Part shown: piece by piece, positions 1 to 6,404 of the stretch | Position numbering within the stretch: the stretch's first letter is position 1 | Layout: the number at the start of each line of letters is the position of its first letter | Source of the DNA: Pseudonocardiaceae bacterium | Lineage (GTDB): Bacteria; Actinomycetota; Actinomycetes; Mycobacteriales; Pseudonocardiaceae | NCBI GenBank assembly: GCA_025937115.1 | Contig: JAICSB010000178.1 | Location: 1-6,696 of the forward strand | Length of the DNA: 6,696 bases | Reading direction: 5' to 3' | Notes under the pieces: model-generated | The model's database searches: none | What the model was told of the DNA's origin: nothing | Seen by the model: the letters and a program-made list of their open reading frames with translations, nothing else | Made by a program: the position numbers and the translations under genes

Positions 1-179
1 ACACTGGCCCTCGCTCGTTCTACCGCATCCCGGTGACGGCGACCCACCTCGGCCCGATCGTGCGGCGTTCTGCACCGGCATGGCTCGTCGCCGACGTTGA
101 CCTCGCCGCAGCGGTCACAGATCACCACCGCAGGTGGCCGGATCGCACGTGGATTCTGAGTAGAGACCGTGAGCCTCAT
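1..179 (-). CDS. Partial small protein with Cys-rich (zinc-ribbon-like) motif, hypothetical
   Basis: The reverse strand has an open frame from an ATG at 179-177 that leaves the window at base 1, giving 59 codons with no stop. The peptide begins MRLTVSTQNPRAIRPPAV and then shows CDRCG, nine residues, and CRC at about residues 21-37. This Cys-X2-Cys...Cys-X-Cys spacing suggests a small metal-binding knuckle, followed by a charged, helix-prone stretch (DRAEVGRRHRDAVERARAS). I do not recognise the family. No convincing Shine-Dalgarno sequence precedes the ATG. A plus-strand frame is also open here with a similar share of G+C at third positions (about 69% for both), so strand choice rests on the cysteine motif and on the plus frame running into the IS end. 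The gene lies outside the mobile element and points away from it. Its function is unknown and this is a moderate-to-low confidence call. Confidence 0.4.
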   Translation of the reverse strand, partial: MRLTVSTQNPRAIRPPAVVICDRCGEVNVGDEPCRCRTPHDRAEVGRRHRDAVERARAS

Positions 180-369
180 CTGGCACCGCCCGGTGGAAGA
201 TTGACACGGGCCGCCGGGGTCACGAGCGGTACAACGACAAACAGCGTCCCACACCGGCCCGGAACCTGCAGCAGAAGACAGTTCACCCGTAGCGACGGCT
301 CCGGTCGAACCGCCGCACAACTCGATCCGATCAGGGGTGCGACTGCCCAGGTCGGGAGGGGGGCAAGAC
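180..369. other. Non-coding left flank of the IS
   Basis: This stretch lies between the start of the left minus-strand gene and the left terminal repeat of the IS. It would hold that gene's promoter, but I could not pick out a clear -10/-35 pair. A plus-strand frame is open through it, but the translation is low-complexity and crosses the IS boundary, so I do not call it coding. Confidence 0.4.
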
Positions 370-392
370 GTAAGTGGTCGGAAGTCCTGTGG
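370..392 (+). repeat. IS66 left terminal inverted repeat (IRL)
   Basis: It begins GTAAGTGGTCGGAAGTCC and pairs with the right repeat at 4468-4489. From base 371 inward, 19 of 22 positions agree. The mismatches are at the sixth and seventh bases (GG versus AT) and at the eighteenth (T versus C). Confidence 0.8.
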
Positions 393-415
393 CGCAGGTG
401 ACGGTGCGCGGGCTC

Positions 416-431
416 GCGGCGTGACACGCCG
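416..431. promoter_or_regulatory. Perfect palindrome upstream of the transposase, subterminal repeat
   Basis: CGGCGTG and CACGCCG flank a single A at 424, giving a perfect 7-bp inverted repeat about 35 bp before the transposase start. The ten bases GCGGCGTGAC (416-425) recur in inverted orientation near the right end (4443-4452), at a similar distance from the IS tip (about 46 and 38 nt). It could be a subterminal transposase-binding site or an operator for the transposase promoter. The role is inferred; the symmetry is visible. Confidence 0.45.
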
Positions 432-465
432 GGCAGGATCCGTGATCTGCGGCGTGTGATCATAT

Positions 466-1299
466 TTGCTGTGTTTCGTGACTGCTGCGGCTGCGGTGCT
501 GACGGAGGCGGATGCTGACCCGTCGCTGCGGGATGCGTTGGCTGCCGCGCTGGAGGCGAACCGGCGGCTGGCGGAGATGGCCGGGGAGCTTCGCGAGGAC
601 AACGCGTGGTTGCGGGAGGACAACGCGCGGCTGCGTGCGCGTGATGCGGAGCGGGCGGCTGAGCTGGACCGGGTGCGGGCTGATCTGGCGGTTCTGCAGC
701 GGATGCTGTTCGGGCGGTCCTCGGAGCGGTCGCGTCCGACATCGGCTGGCCGTGATGAGACCGGCGGTGATGGGGATCGGGGGGATCGCGGCAGCGGCCA
801 GGGTGTGAAGCGGGGGCCGGGGGCGCGGGCGGGACGGCGGGATTACTCGCACCTGCCCCGGTTTGAGATGTTCTGGGACTTTCCCGGGGGCGGTTACTGC
901 TGTCCGGAGTGCGGGGAGCCGTTCACGCTGCTGGGCGATCACGTGTCCGGACAGCAGTTGGACTGGCAGGTGATCGTGCGGCTGGTGACGCACTGCCGGC
1001 GCCGGTACCGGCGCGCCTGCGATTGTCGGGTGCCGGCGACGGTGATGGCGCCCGGCCCGCCGAAGGCGATCGGCAAGGGCCTGTTGTCCAATGGGTTCAT
1101 CGCGATGCTGTTCACCGAGCGGTACGTCGCCGGGCGGAGCATGAACTCCCTGGTGACCGGCCTGGCCCGGCACGGCGCGGAGGTCTCGCCGGCGACGCTG
1201 GCCGGCGCGTGCGCGCAGGCGGGGGCGCTGCTGGTCCCGCTCGCGGAGGCGATCACCACCCGGTCGCGGGATTCCTGGCACCTGCACGCCGACGAGACC
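466..1299 (+). CDS. tnpC: IS66 family transposase, exon 1 (N-terminal part)
   Basis: This encodes residues 1-278 of a DDE transposase that cuts and joins the IS ends. Residues about 25-75 form a leucine-rich coiled coil (REDNAWLREDNARLRARD) leading to LFGRSSER, the usual IS66 N-terminal signature. A CCPECGEPF motif (Cys145, 146, 149) with Cys185 and Cys187 forms the zinc-finger region. The exon ends in HLHADET, where Asp276 is the first catalytic aspartate. Reading on past 1299 gives a non-homologous tail that stops at 1374; this is intron sequence. An in-frame TGA at 457 limits the start to TTG 466, GTG 478 or later. Neither early start has a Shine-Dalgarno sequence, so the exact start is uncertain. 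Group II intron 1 must be spliced out to join this exon to 3475-4401, giving a 586-aa protein, near the upper end of the family range. Confidence 0.88.
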
Positions 1300-1612
1300 G
1301 TGCGCCACGAGGCGCCGTGTGACCGAGTGGGGGTGAGAGGACTCCACCGCCGGGCTGTCGCAGCAGCCGGGTGAAGCGGGGGGCAGCCTGATCCGGGGGA
1401 CGCCGGGGAGGGTGGGAAGCAGCCCCGACAACGACGGGACGTGCCGGTACTGCCAGACGGTGCGGGCCCGGCTAGCCAGACGAGAAGGTGTACGCGAGAA
1501 ACCAGTGTTCGACACCCCGTAAGCGACGTGCCGGCTCCAACCTGGCGGATATGGGCCGGTTTGCAGCGCGTGACCTGTCACCGCACGAGGACGGTGGCGG
1601 TCAACTCCGAAG

Positions 1613-1630
1613 CCGGGAGGGTTTCCCCGG
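1613..1630 (+). ncRNA. Predicted EBS1 hairpin of intron 1
   Basis: CCGGG (1613-1617) pairs with CCCGG (1626-1630) around the 8-nt loop AGGGUUUC. The last six loop bases, GGUUUC, pair with the six exon bases before the 5' splice site (GAGACC), five by Watson-Crick and one by G-U. This is the expected arrangement for the target-recognition loop in domain I. I could not assign EBS2. Confidence 0.6.
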
Positions 1631-1911
1631 TGGGGAGGCCACGGTGAATGCCTGCGGCGTAGCCGTGGCGATGCTGTCGGGGAATAGCTGGGCGCCTCAC
1701 TCGTCGATCGGTCGCAGGGTGAACGTGGGAACCGACCCCGGTCGCCTGTCCGACCGGGCATCCAGCCCGGTCGAGGGCAAGGTCCGTCGCCGACCGAGGA
1801 CCTGGGAAGGGACGGAGGCCCCGTAGTAGTCCGAGCGCGGGAAAGCCGCGTACATGGCCAAGGGGGCCAGCAAGTCGGCAGCAAGGACGATGGAATGCCT
1901 GGAGCGCGCCG

Positions 1912-3351
1912 GTGAACACCGACGAACTGGAGCGTCAGCTGTACTGGGCTGAGCGACGGGTACGGGAGATCCAGACCAAGCTGCACCGCTGGGCAACCAG
2001 CGATCCTCATCGCCGGTTCGATGATCTGTACAACCTCGTCTGCGATCCCAGCTTCCTGCTGGTGGCCTGGGATCGGGTGCGGGGCAACACGGGGGCGCGC
2101 ACGGCCGGGGTGGATGGCCAGACCGTCCACCAGGTGCAGGTCGGGCAGGGGGTCGAGGTGTTTCTCGACGGGCTGCGCGTCGAGTTGAAGGCGCGCAGCT
2201 TCCGCCCGCTGCCCGCGCGGGAACGGATGATCCCGAAGCCGGGAACGACCAAGCGTCGCCGGTTGGGCATCCCGACTGCGCGGGATCGGGTGGTCCAGGC
2301 GTCCCTGAAACTAGTGTTGGAGCCGATTTTCGAGGCGGATTTTCACCCGTGTTCCTACGGGTTCCGCCCGAAGCGCCGGACCCATGACGCCGTGGCGGAG
2401 GTGCACCATTTCGCGTCCCGCTCCTACGAGTGGATCGTGGAAGGAGACATCAAAGCCTGCTTCGACGAGATTTCGCATCCTGCCCTGATGGACCGGGTGC
2501 GGAATCGGATCGGGGATAAGCGAGTCTTGGCTCTGGTGAAGGCGTTTCTCAAGGCGGGCATCCTCTGCGAGGACGGCACCGAGAGCGACACCGACACCGG
2601 TACCCCGCAGGGTGGAATTCTTTCGCCCGTGCTCGCGAACGTGGCTCTGTCCGTGCTCGACGAACACTTCGCCGAGTCCGGGATCGAATCCAGGGAACGG
2701 GCCAGGCGTCGCCGATGGCGTCGTCGACGCGGTCTGGCGAACTACCGGCTGGCCCGGTACGCCGACGACTGGGTGCTCGCCGTGTCGGGCACCAAGGCGC
2801 ACGCCGAGGCCCTGCGCGTGGAAGCGAGCGAGGTCCTATCGACGATGGGTTTGCGCCTGTCGCCGGAGAAGACCTTGATCACACACATCGACGAGGGCTT
2901 CGACTTCCTTGGCTGGCGCATCCAACGTCACCGGAAGCGGGGAACCAGCAACACGTACTACGTCTACGTCTATCCGGCCAAGAAGGCGCTAAACGCCGCC
3001 ATGGCCAAGATAAAGGCGATCTGCTGGCAGAACACGAACCAGCCGCTCGACGTCCTGCTGATCCGGCTCAACCGGTTTCTGCGGGGCTGGACCGCCCACT
3101 TCCGATACGGCTGTTCCAGCGCGACCTTCAACTACCTGCGAGCCTACACTTGGAAGCGGGTCTTTGGATGGCTGCGCCGCAAACACCGGCACAGCACTTG
3201 GAAGCAACTCCGTCGCCGCAACACCAGCGACGGATGGTGGCCCGCCACTCGGGATGTGAAACTGTTCAACCCGGCCGGGGTGAGCACACATGCGATACCT
3301 CTACCGAGGAACACGGATTCCCAGCCCATGGCCGAGCACTGCATGAGATGA
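1912..3351 (+). CDS. ltrA: Group II intron 1 reverse transcriptase/maturase
   Basis: This 479-aa intron-encoded protein should bind its intron RNA to assist splicing and then reverse-transcribe it during retrohoming. The GTG start has GGAG seven bases upstream (1901-1904), and the N-terminus (MNTDELERQLYWAERRVREIQTKLHRWA) suits the family. Visible blocks are RT0 around residues 30-70 (ending TAGVDG), RT1-RT2 with LGIPTARDRVVQ and SYGFRPKR, RT3 with GDIKACFDEI (Asp179), RT4 with GTPQGGILSP (230-239), and the catalytic YADD at 283-286. LSPEKT and FDFLGWRI follow, then the maturase X domain from about residue 340 to 445 (RFLRGWTAHFRYG, YTWKRVFGWLRRKH). No HNH endonuclease motif follows; the short C-terminus ends shortly before domain V. 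Without an endonuclease, priming probably relies on nascent strands at replication forks. All polymerase residues are present, so it looks functional. Confidence 0.93.
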   Translation: MNTDELERQLYWAERRVREIQTKLHRWATSDPHRRFDDLYNLVCDPSFLLVAWDRVRGNTGARTAGVDGQTVHQVQVGQGVEVFLDGLRVELKARSFRPLPARERMIPKPGTTKRRRLGIPTARDRVVQASLKLVLEPIFEADFHPCSYGFRPKRRTHDAVAEVHHFASRSYEWIVEGDIKACFDEISHPALMDRVRNRIGDKRVLALVKAFLKAGILCEDGTESDTDTGTPQGGILSPVLANVALSVLDEHFAESGIESRERARRRRWRRRRGLANYRLARYADDWVLAVSGTKAHAEALRVEASEVLSTMGLRLSPEKTLITHIDEGFDFLGWRIQRHRKRGTSNTYYVYVYPAKKALNAAMAKIKAICWQNTNQPLDVLLIRLNRFLRGWTAHFRYGCSSATFNYLRAYTWKRVFGWLRRKHRHSTWKQLRRRNTSDGWWPATRDVKLFNPAGVSTHAIPLPRNTDSQPMAEHCMR

Positions 3352-3377
3352 GTCGAAAGCCCGACGGGACTTGTGGA

Positions 3378-3411
3378 GAGCCGGATGCCCGGAAACGGGC
3401 ACGTCCGGTTC
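3378..3411 (+). ncRNA. Group II intron 1 domain V
   Basis: This is a 34-nt hairpin. GAGCCGGA (3378-3385) pairs with UCCGGUUC (3404-3411), UGCCCG (3386-3391) pairs with CGGGCA (3396-3401), the loop is GAAA and the 2-nt bulge is CG (3402-3403). The catalytic AGC triad is at 3379-3381. Every stem position pairs, with one G-U at the triad as is normal, so the active site looks intact. Confidence 0.93.
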
Positions 3412-3413
3412 GG

Positions 3414-3472
3414 AGGGCGGATCGAGGAAACGGGCCGGTGGAAACGCCGGCACCGCGCCTCGGTCCGACCCT
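3414..3472 (+). ncRNA. Group II intron 1 domain VI with branch-point A
   Basis: AGGGC followed by GGAUCGAGG (3414-3427) pairs with CCUCGGUCC, G and CCCU (3458-3472), leaving only A3468 bulged. That A is seven nucleotides from the 3' splice site, the position expected for the branch-point nucleophile. A distal stem GCCGGUG/CGCCGGC (3434-3440 with 3445-3451) is capped by GAAA. Confidence 0.88.
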
Positions 3473-3474
3473 AC

Positions 3475-4401
3475 AGCTGGCGGGTGTTCACCCCACGCGA
3501 GAGCAACGACCGAGACCACGGCCCGGGCAACGGCCCGGTGAAGTGGTGGCTGTGGGTGTTCCTCGGCCCGGATACCGCCTGCTTCGTCATGGACCCCACC
3601 CGGTCGGGTGCGGTGCTGGCCCGCCACGCCGGGATCGACCAGACCACCGGCCAACTCGTCGAACACCCCGCAGATGTCCGCGGCGCCGGTGAGGAGGAGG
3701 GGCCGCGGCGGCTGGTCGTCTCCAGCGACTTCTACAGCGTCTACACCTCGGCCGGCCGCAAGGCTGCCGGGCTGGTGAACCTCTACTGCTGGGCCCACGT
3801 CCGCCGGTACTTCGTGCGGGCCGGGGACGCCAACCCCGACCAGCTCAGCGGTTGGACCGCCGCATGGCTGGAGCGGATCAAGAACCTCTACGCCGCCCAC
3901 GAGCAGCTCAGCATCGCGTGGGCCGGCGGGGCCGCCGCCGAACTGGAACCCGCGTGCACAGCCTGGGACGACGCCTTGGGCGTCATCGATGCCGAGCGCA
4001 CCAAGCAGATGGCTTCGCCCGGGCTGCAGGAACCGGCCAAGAAGGCCCTGGCCACGCTGGACCGGGAATGGGACGGGCTGGTCGCCCACCGCGACTACCC
4101 GATGATCAGTCTGGACAACAACGCCGCGGAGCGCGCGCTGCGCCGCCCGGTCGTGACCCGCAAGAACGCCTACGGCTCCCGCACCGAGGACGCCGCCCGG
4201 CTCGCCGCCCGCGTCTGGACCATCACCGCGACCGCCGAAATGGCCGGGCTGAACCCCATCGCCTACCTCACCGCCTACCTCGACACCTGCGGACGAACCG
4301 GCGGCAAGCCCCCGACCGGTCCGAACCTGGAACGGTTCCTGCCCTGGACCGCGACCCGCGAAGACCTGGACACGTGGGCACAGCCACCCCGCCCCGGCTG
4401 A
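3475..4401 (+). CDS. tnpC: IS66 family transposase, exon 2 (C-terminal catalytic part)
   Basis: This encodes residues 279-586 of the spliced transposase and ends at TGA 4399-4401. It opens with SWRVFTPRES, which follows HADET directly in the spliced protein, then KWWLWVFLGPDTACFVMDP, a typical IS66 core stretch. The second catalytic aspartate is in SDFYSVY (Asp363), the conserved CWAHVRRYF motif follows, and the catalytic glutamate is in DNNAAERALR (Glu497). The C-terminus (NPIAYLTAYL...FLPWT) matches the usual IS66 tail. The frame is also open upstream to 3373, but that part is intron domain V/VI RNA and is not exon. No start codon with a ribosome site exists at the exon boundary, so independent expression of this half is unlikely. 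All three DDE residues are present once exon 1 is joined, so the enzyme should be active if intron 1 splices. Confidence 0.9.
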   Translation, partial: SWRVFTPRESNDRDHGPGNGPVKWWLWVFLGPDTACFVMDPTRSGAVLARHAGIDQTTGQLVEHPADVRGAGEEEGPRRLVVSSDFYSVYTSAGRKAAGLVNLYCWAHVRRYFVRAGDANPDQLSGWTAAWLERIKNLYAAHEQLSIAWAGGAAAELEPACTAWDDALGVIDAERTKQMASPGLQEPAKKALATLDREWDGLVAHRDYPMISLDNNAAERALRRPVVTRKNAYGSRTEDAARLAARVWTITATAEMAGLNPIAYLTAYLDTCGRTGGKPPTGPNLERFLPWTATREDLDTWAQPPRPG

Positions 4402-4422
4402 CACTCCCACCGACCACATCAC

Positions 4423-4450
4423 GGCGTCACCGCGGAGAAACGGTCACGCC
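4423..4450 (+). terminator. GC-rich stem-loop after the transposase stop
   Basis: GGCGTCACCG (4423-4432) pairs with CGGTCACGCC (4441-4450) over 10 positions with one C-C mismatch and an 8-nt loop, 22 bp after the transposase stop. There is no T-run, so an intrinsic terminator is doubtful. Its right arm contains the GTCACGCCGC motif that also occurs inverted near the left IS end, so a subterminal transposase-binding site is an alternative. The structure is seen; the role is inferred. Confidence 0.35.
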
Positions 4451-4467
4451 GCGCCCCAGCATGCCCT

Positions 4468-4489
4468 CCACGGGACTTCCGAATACTTA
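4468..4489 (-). repeat. IS66 right terminal inverted repeat (IRR), interrupted at its last base by intron 2
   Basis: Read on the minus strand it is TAAGTATTCGGAAGTCC followed by CGTGG, matching the left repeat at 19 of 22 positions. The left repeat has a further outer G (base 370). Its partner C is not at 4490 but is present at 6407, directly after intron 2. The last six bases, TACTTA, act as the IBS1 target of intron 2. Confidence 0.8.
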
Positions 4490-4663
4490 GAGCGCCGGGA
4501 TAAACCGGCATGGAGAAGGAGATGAGAGAGCTCTACATCGAAGGGTTAGCGCCCCACGGTGGCCCCGAGTCATGCGCTGTCGTTCGTGAGGGCGGCGGTG
4601 AAGCGTTGACAGGGGTACGTGCAGGCCGGGCTATTGAGCCGCGAAATCAGGGAGTTCGGGGTG

Positions 4664-4685
4664 CCGACGCCGTTAAGTAGGCCGG
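4664..4685 (+). ncRNA. Predicted EBS1 hairpin of intron 2
   Basis: GCC (4669-4671) pairs with GGC (4680-4682), extended by CCG (4664-4666) with CGG (4683-4685) across a 2-nt AC bulge. The 8-nt loop is GUUAAGUA and its last six bases, UAAGUA, pair perfectly with the exon bases TACTTA. The layout mirrors the EBS1 loop of intron 1. Confidence 0.65.
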
Positions 4686-4954
4686 AAGGCAACATCGCTG
4701 GTGGCGTTATGCGCGAGTCACCAGGGGACCCCGCGCGGTCGGAGAACCAGGGCATGTACGGAATCTCCATGCGCGAGAACCGGGAGGTCCCACGTCTCGC
4801 CCGCCGGAGTGATGACCGGGCGGGCCGCTCAGGGAACGCGCAATGCGGCAAGCCTGAGATGAACGAGCGTGGGAAGTCAGACATGCCCGTAGTACCTGCG
4901 AACCCGCCGAACAAAGCCGCATCCGCGGCCGCGGAGGTGGGGGAGGAAAGGGGC

Positions 4955-6349
4955 ATGGCCGAGGGGAACACGACCAGCAAAACGCGTCCCGGACACAGAG
5001 CCGGGCACGGCGCGCCCAGTGCGCTGGCTCGTGTGCGTGAGGTAGCACGAAAGGACAAGGAGGCACGGTTCACCGCGCTGCTGCATCATGTCGATCTCGA
5101 CCGGCTGCGGGCCGCCTACTGGGCGATTCGTCCGACGGCGGCGCCGGGGGTGGACGGGGTGACCTGGCAGTCCTACGGGCAGGAGTTGGAGGCCAACCTC
5201 CGGGACTTGCACGCGCGACTGCACGCGCAGCGCTACCAGGCTCGGCCATCGCGCAGGGCGTATATCCCGAAGGCGGACGGGCGGCAGCGGCCGCTCGGCA
5301 TCGCCACGCTGGAGGACAAGATCGTTCAGCGGGCCGTCGTCGAGGTCCTCAACGCTGTCTACGAGGTGGACTTCCTGGGCTTTTCGTACGGGTTCCGGCC
5401 GGGACGCAGCCCGCATCAGGCGTTGGATGCGCTCGCGGTGGGGATTCAGCGGAGGCAGGTGAACTGGGTGCTCGACGCGGATATCCGCGAGTTCTTCACT
5501 AGCTTGGATCATCACTGGCTGATGAAGTTCGTTGAGCACCGGATCGCGGACAAGCGGGTCCTGCGACTCATCCGTAAATGGTTGAACGCAGGAGTCATCG
5601 AGAACGGGGAATGGTCGCGGACCGTGGAAGGTGCACCGCAGGGGGCGTCGGTCTCACCGCTGCTCGCTAACGTGTACCTGCACCACGTCTTCGACCTGTG
5701 GGTCCAGTGGTGGAGGAAACGCTACGCGCGCGGCGACGTGATCATCGTGCGCTTCGCGGACGATTTCACCGCTGGCTTCGAGTATCAGGATGACGCAGAG
5801 CGGTTCCTGACCGACCTTCGTGAACGATTTGCGAAGTTCGGGCTGGAGCTGCATCCCGACAAAACCCGGCTGATTGAGTTCGGGCGGCACGCCGCCTGGC
5901 GGCGAGCAGCACGGGGACTCGGGAAGCCCGAGACGTTCGATTTCCTCGGCTTCACGCACCTGTGTGCGACGGCCAAGGGCGGACGGTTCTGGGTCAGGCG
6001 CATCACGATCAAGAAGCGGATGCGGGCCAAGCTGCGCGAGGTCAAAGACGAGCTCAAGCGACGCCGGCACGAACCCATCCCGATGCAGGGGCAGTGGCTG
6101 AGAAGCGTGGTGCACGGACACCTCGCCTACTTCGCCGTGCCCGGCAACATCGATGCGGTCGCGACCTTCCGCACCCAGGTCGGGCGGCACTGGTACAGGG
6201 CGCTGCGGCGCCGCAGCCAGCGCACACGCCTGAACTGGACACGGATGGACCCCATCACGAGACGATGGCTACCACCCGCCCGCACACGGCACCCCTTACC
6301 GTCCGTGCGCTTCGACGCCAGAACCCGAGGCAGGAGCCCAGTGCGGTAA
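4955..6349 (+). CDS. ltrA: Group II intron 2 reverse transcriptase/maturase
   Basis: This 464-aa intron-encoded protein should help intron 2 splice and drive its retrohoming. ATG 4955 was chosen because a purine-rich GAGGA (4943-4947) lies seven bases upstream. In-frame ATGs at 4859 and 4883 are possible, and the frame is open back to 4619 over ribozyme sequence. Blocks seen: SALARVREVARKDKEARFTALLHHV near the N-terminus, RT0 ending AAPGVDGVTW, RT1-RT2 with YIPKADGRQRPLGIATLEDKIVQRAV and SYGFRPGRS, RT3 DADIREFFTSLDH, RT4 GAPQGASVSP, and catalytic FADD at 267-270 in place of YADD. LHPDKTRLIEFG and FDFLGFTH follow, then an X domain with WLRSVVHGHLAYFAVPGN and RRRSQRTRLNW. No HNH endonuclease follows. 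Both catalytic aspartates are present. The stop codon TAA (6347-6349) falls inside the domain V loop, so protein-coding and catalytic RNA sequence overlap. It is clearly a different lineage from the intron 1 protein. Confidence 0.92.
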   Translation: MAEGNTTSKTRPGHRAGHGAPSALARVREVARKDKEARFTALLHHVDLDRLRAAYWAIRPTAAPGVDGVTWQSYGQELEANLRDLHARLHAQRYQARPSRRAYIPKADGRQRPLGIATLEDKIVQRAVVEVLNAVYEVDFLGFSYGFRPGRSPHQALDALAVGIQRRQVNWVLDADIREFFTSLDHHWLMKFVEHRIADKRVLRLIRKWLNAGVIENGEWSRTVEGAPQGASVSPLLANVYLHHVFDLWVQWWRKRYARGDVIIVRFADDFTAGFEYQDDAERFLTDLRERFAKFGLELHPDKTRLIEFGRHAAWRRAARGLGKPETFDFLGFTHLCATAKGGRFWVRRITIKKRMRAKLREVKDELKRRRHEPIPMQGQWLRSVVHGHLAYFAVPGNIDAVATFRTQVGRHWYRALRRRSQRTRLNWTRMDPITRRWLPPARTRHPLPSVRFDARTRGRSPVR

Positions 6350-6366
6350 TCCCGCACGCTGGGATC
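6334..6366 (+). ncRNA. Group II intron 2 domain V
   Basis: GAGCCCAG (6334-6341) pairs with CUGGGAUC (6359-6366) and UGCGG (6342-6346) with CCGCA (6352-6356). The loop is UAAUC and the bulge is CG (6357-6358). The AGC triad is at 6335-6337. Its G6336 faces A6364 where a G-U pair is usual; I recall the GGAUC ending from relatives of this intron, so it is probably native and not damage. Confidence 0.87.
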
Positions 6367-6368
6367 TG

Positions 6369-6404
6369 CGCGGGGGGCCGCCTGTGAGGGCGGTCCCTAC
6401 CGCG
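6369..6404 (+). ncRNA. Group II intron 2 domain VI with branch-point A
   Basis: CGCGG (6369-6373) pairs with CCGCG (6400-6404) and GGGGCCGCC (6374-6382) pairs with GGCGGUCCC (6389-6397) with one G-U. U6398 and A6399 are left unpaired between the two stems. A6399 is eight nucleotides from the proposed 3' end at 6406, which fits a branch-point A. Confidence 0.83.

Larger units (their letters stand above)
1300..3474 (+). mobile_element. Group II intron 1, full length with maturase ORF
   Basis: This is a self-splicing retroelement inserted in the transposase gene. It starts GUGCG (1300-1304) and a perfect hairpin (GCGCC/GGCGC, loop ACGA) follows at once, as in other bacterial group II introns. 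Domain I fills most of 1300-1900, domain IV carries the maturase ORF (1912-3351), domain V is 3378-3411 and domain VI 3414-3472. The last bases are AC (3473-3474). Excision joins ACC (Thr278) to AGC (Ser279) and restores the transposase frame exactly. The intron-binding site GAGACC (1294-1299) pairs with GGUUUC (1620-1625) in a hairpin loop, with one G-U pair. The catalytic RNA parts look intact, so splicing is plausible. The structural class was not assigned. Confidence 0.93.

Noticed and set aside
33..401. Plus-strand frame of 122 codons in the left flank
   Set aside because: It runs across the IS66 left terminal repeat and its second half is low-complexity. The overlapping minus-strand frame has a better protein-like motif.
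1300..1374. Apparent C-terminal tail of the transposase ending at 1374
   Set aside because: It is intron sequence read in the exon frame. The true continuation begins at 3475.
1441..1826. Short plus-strand frames between the 5' end of intron 1 and its maturase
   Set aside because: The region is structured domain I RNA, and the translations show no protein motif.
460..2130. Long minus-strand frame of 556 codons
   Set aside because: It is antisense to transposase exon 1 and domain I of intron 1, crosses the intron boundary and gives low-complexity Pro/Arg sequence. It is a GC-rich shadow.
3301..4422. Minus-strand frame of 373 codons
   Set aside because: It is antisense to exon 2 of the transposase and to intron domains V and VI. 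Gly/Val-rich translation without recognisable motifs.
4683..4688. CGGAAG as EBS2 of intron 2, complementary to CTTCCG at 4476-4481
   Set aside because: It lies only three bases after EBS1 on its 3' side and overlaps the EBS1 stem, where EBS2 is not expected. The match is probably chance.
4619..4954. N-terminal extension of the intron 2 maturase frame
   Set aside because: The frame is open but lies over ribozyme domain I-IV sequence. A ribosome site favours ATG 4955, although starts at 4859 or 4883 cannot be excluded.
4877..5539. Minus-strand frame of 220 codons
   Set aside because: It is antisense to the intron 2 maturase, which has clear reverse transcriptase motifs.
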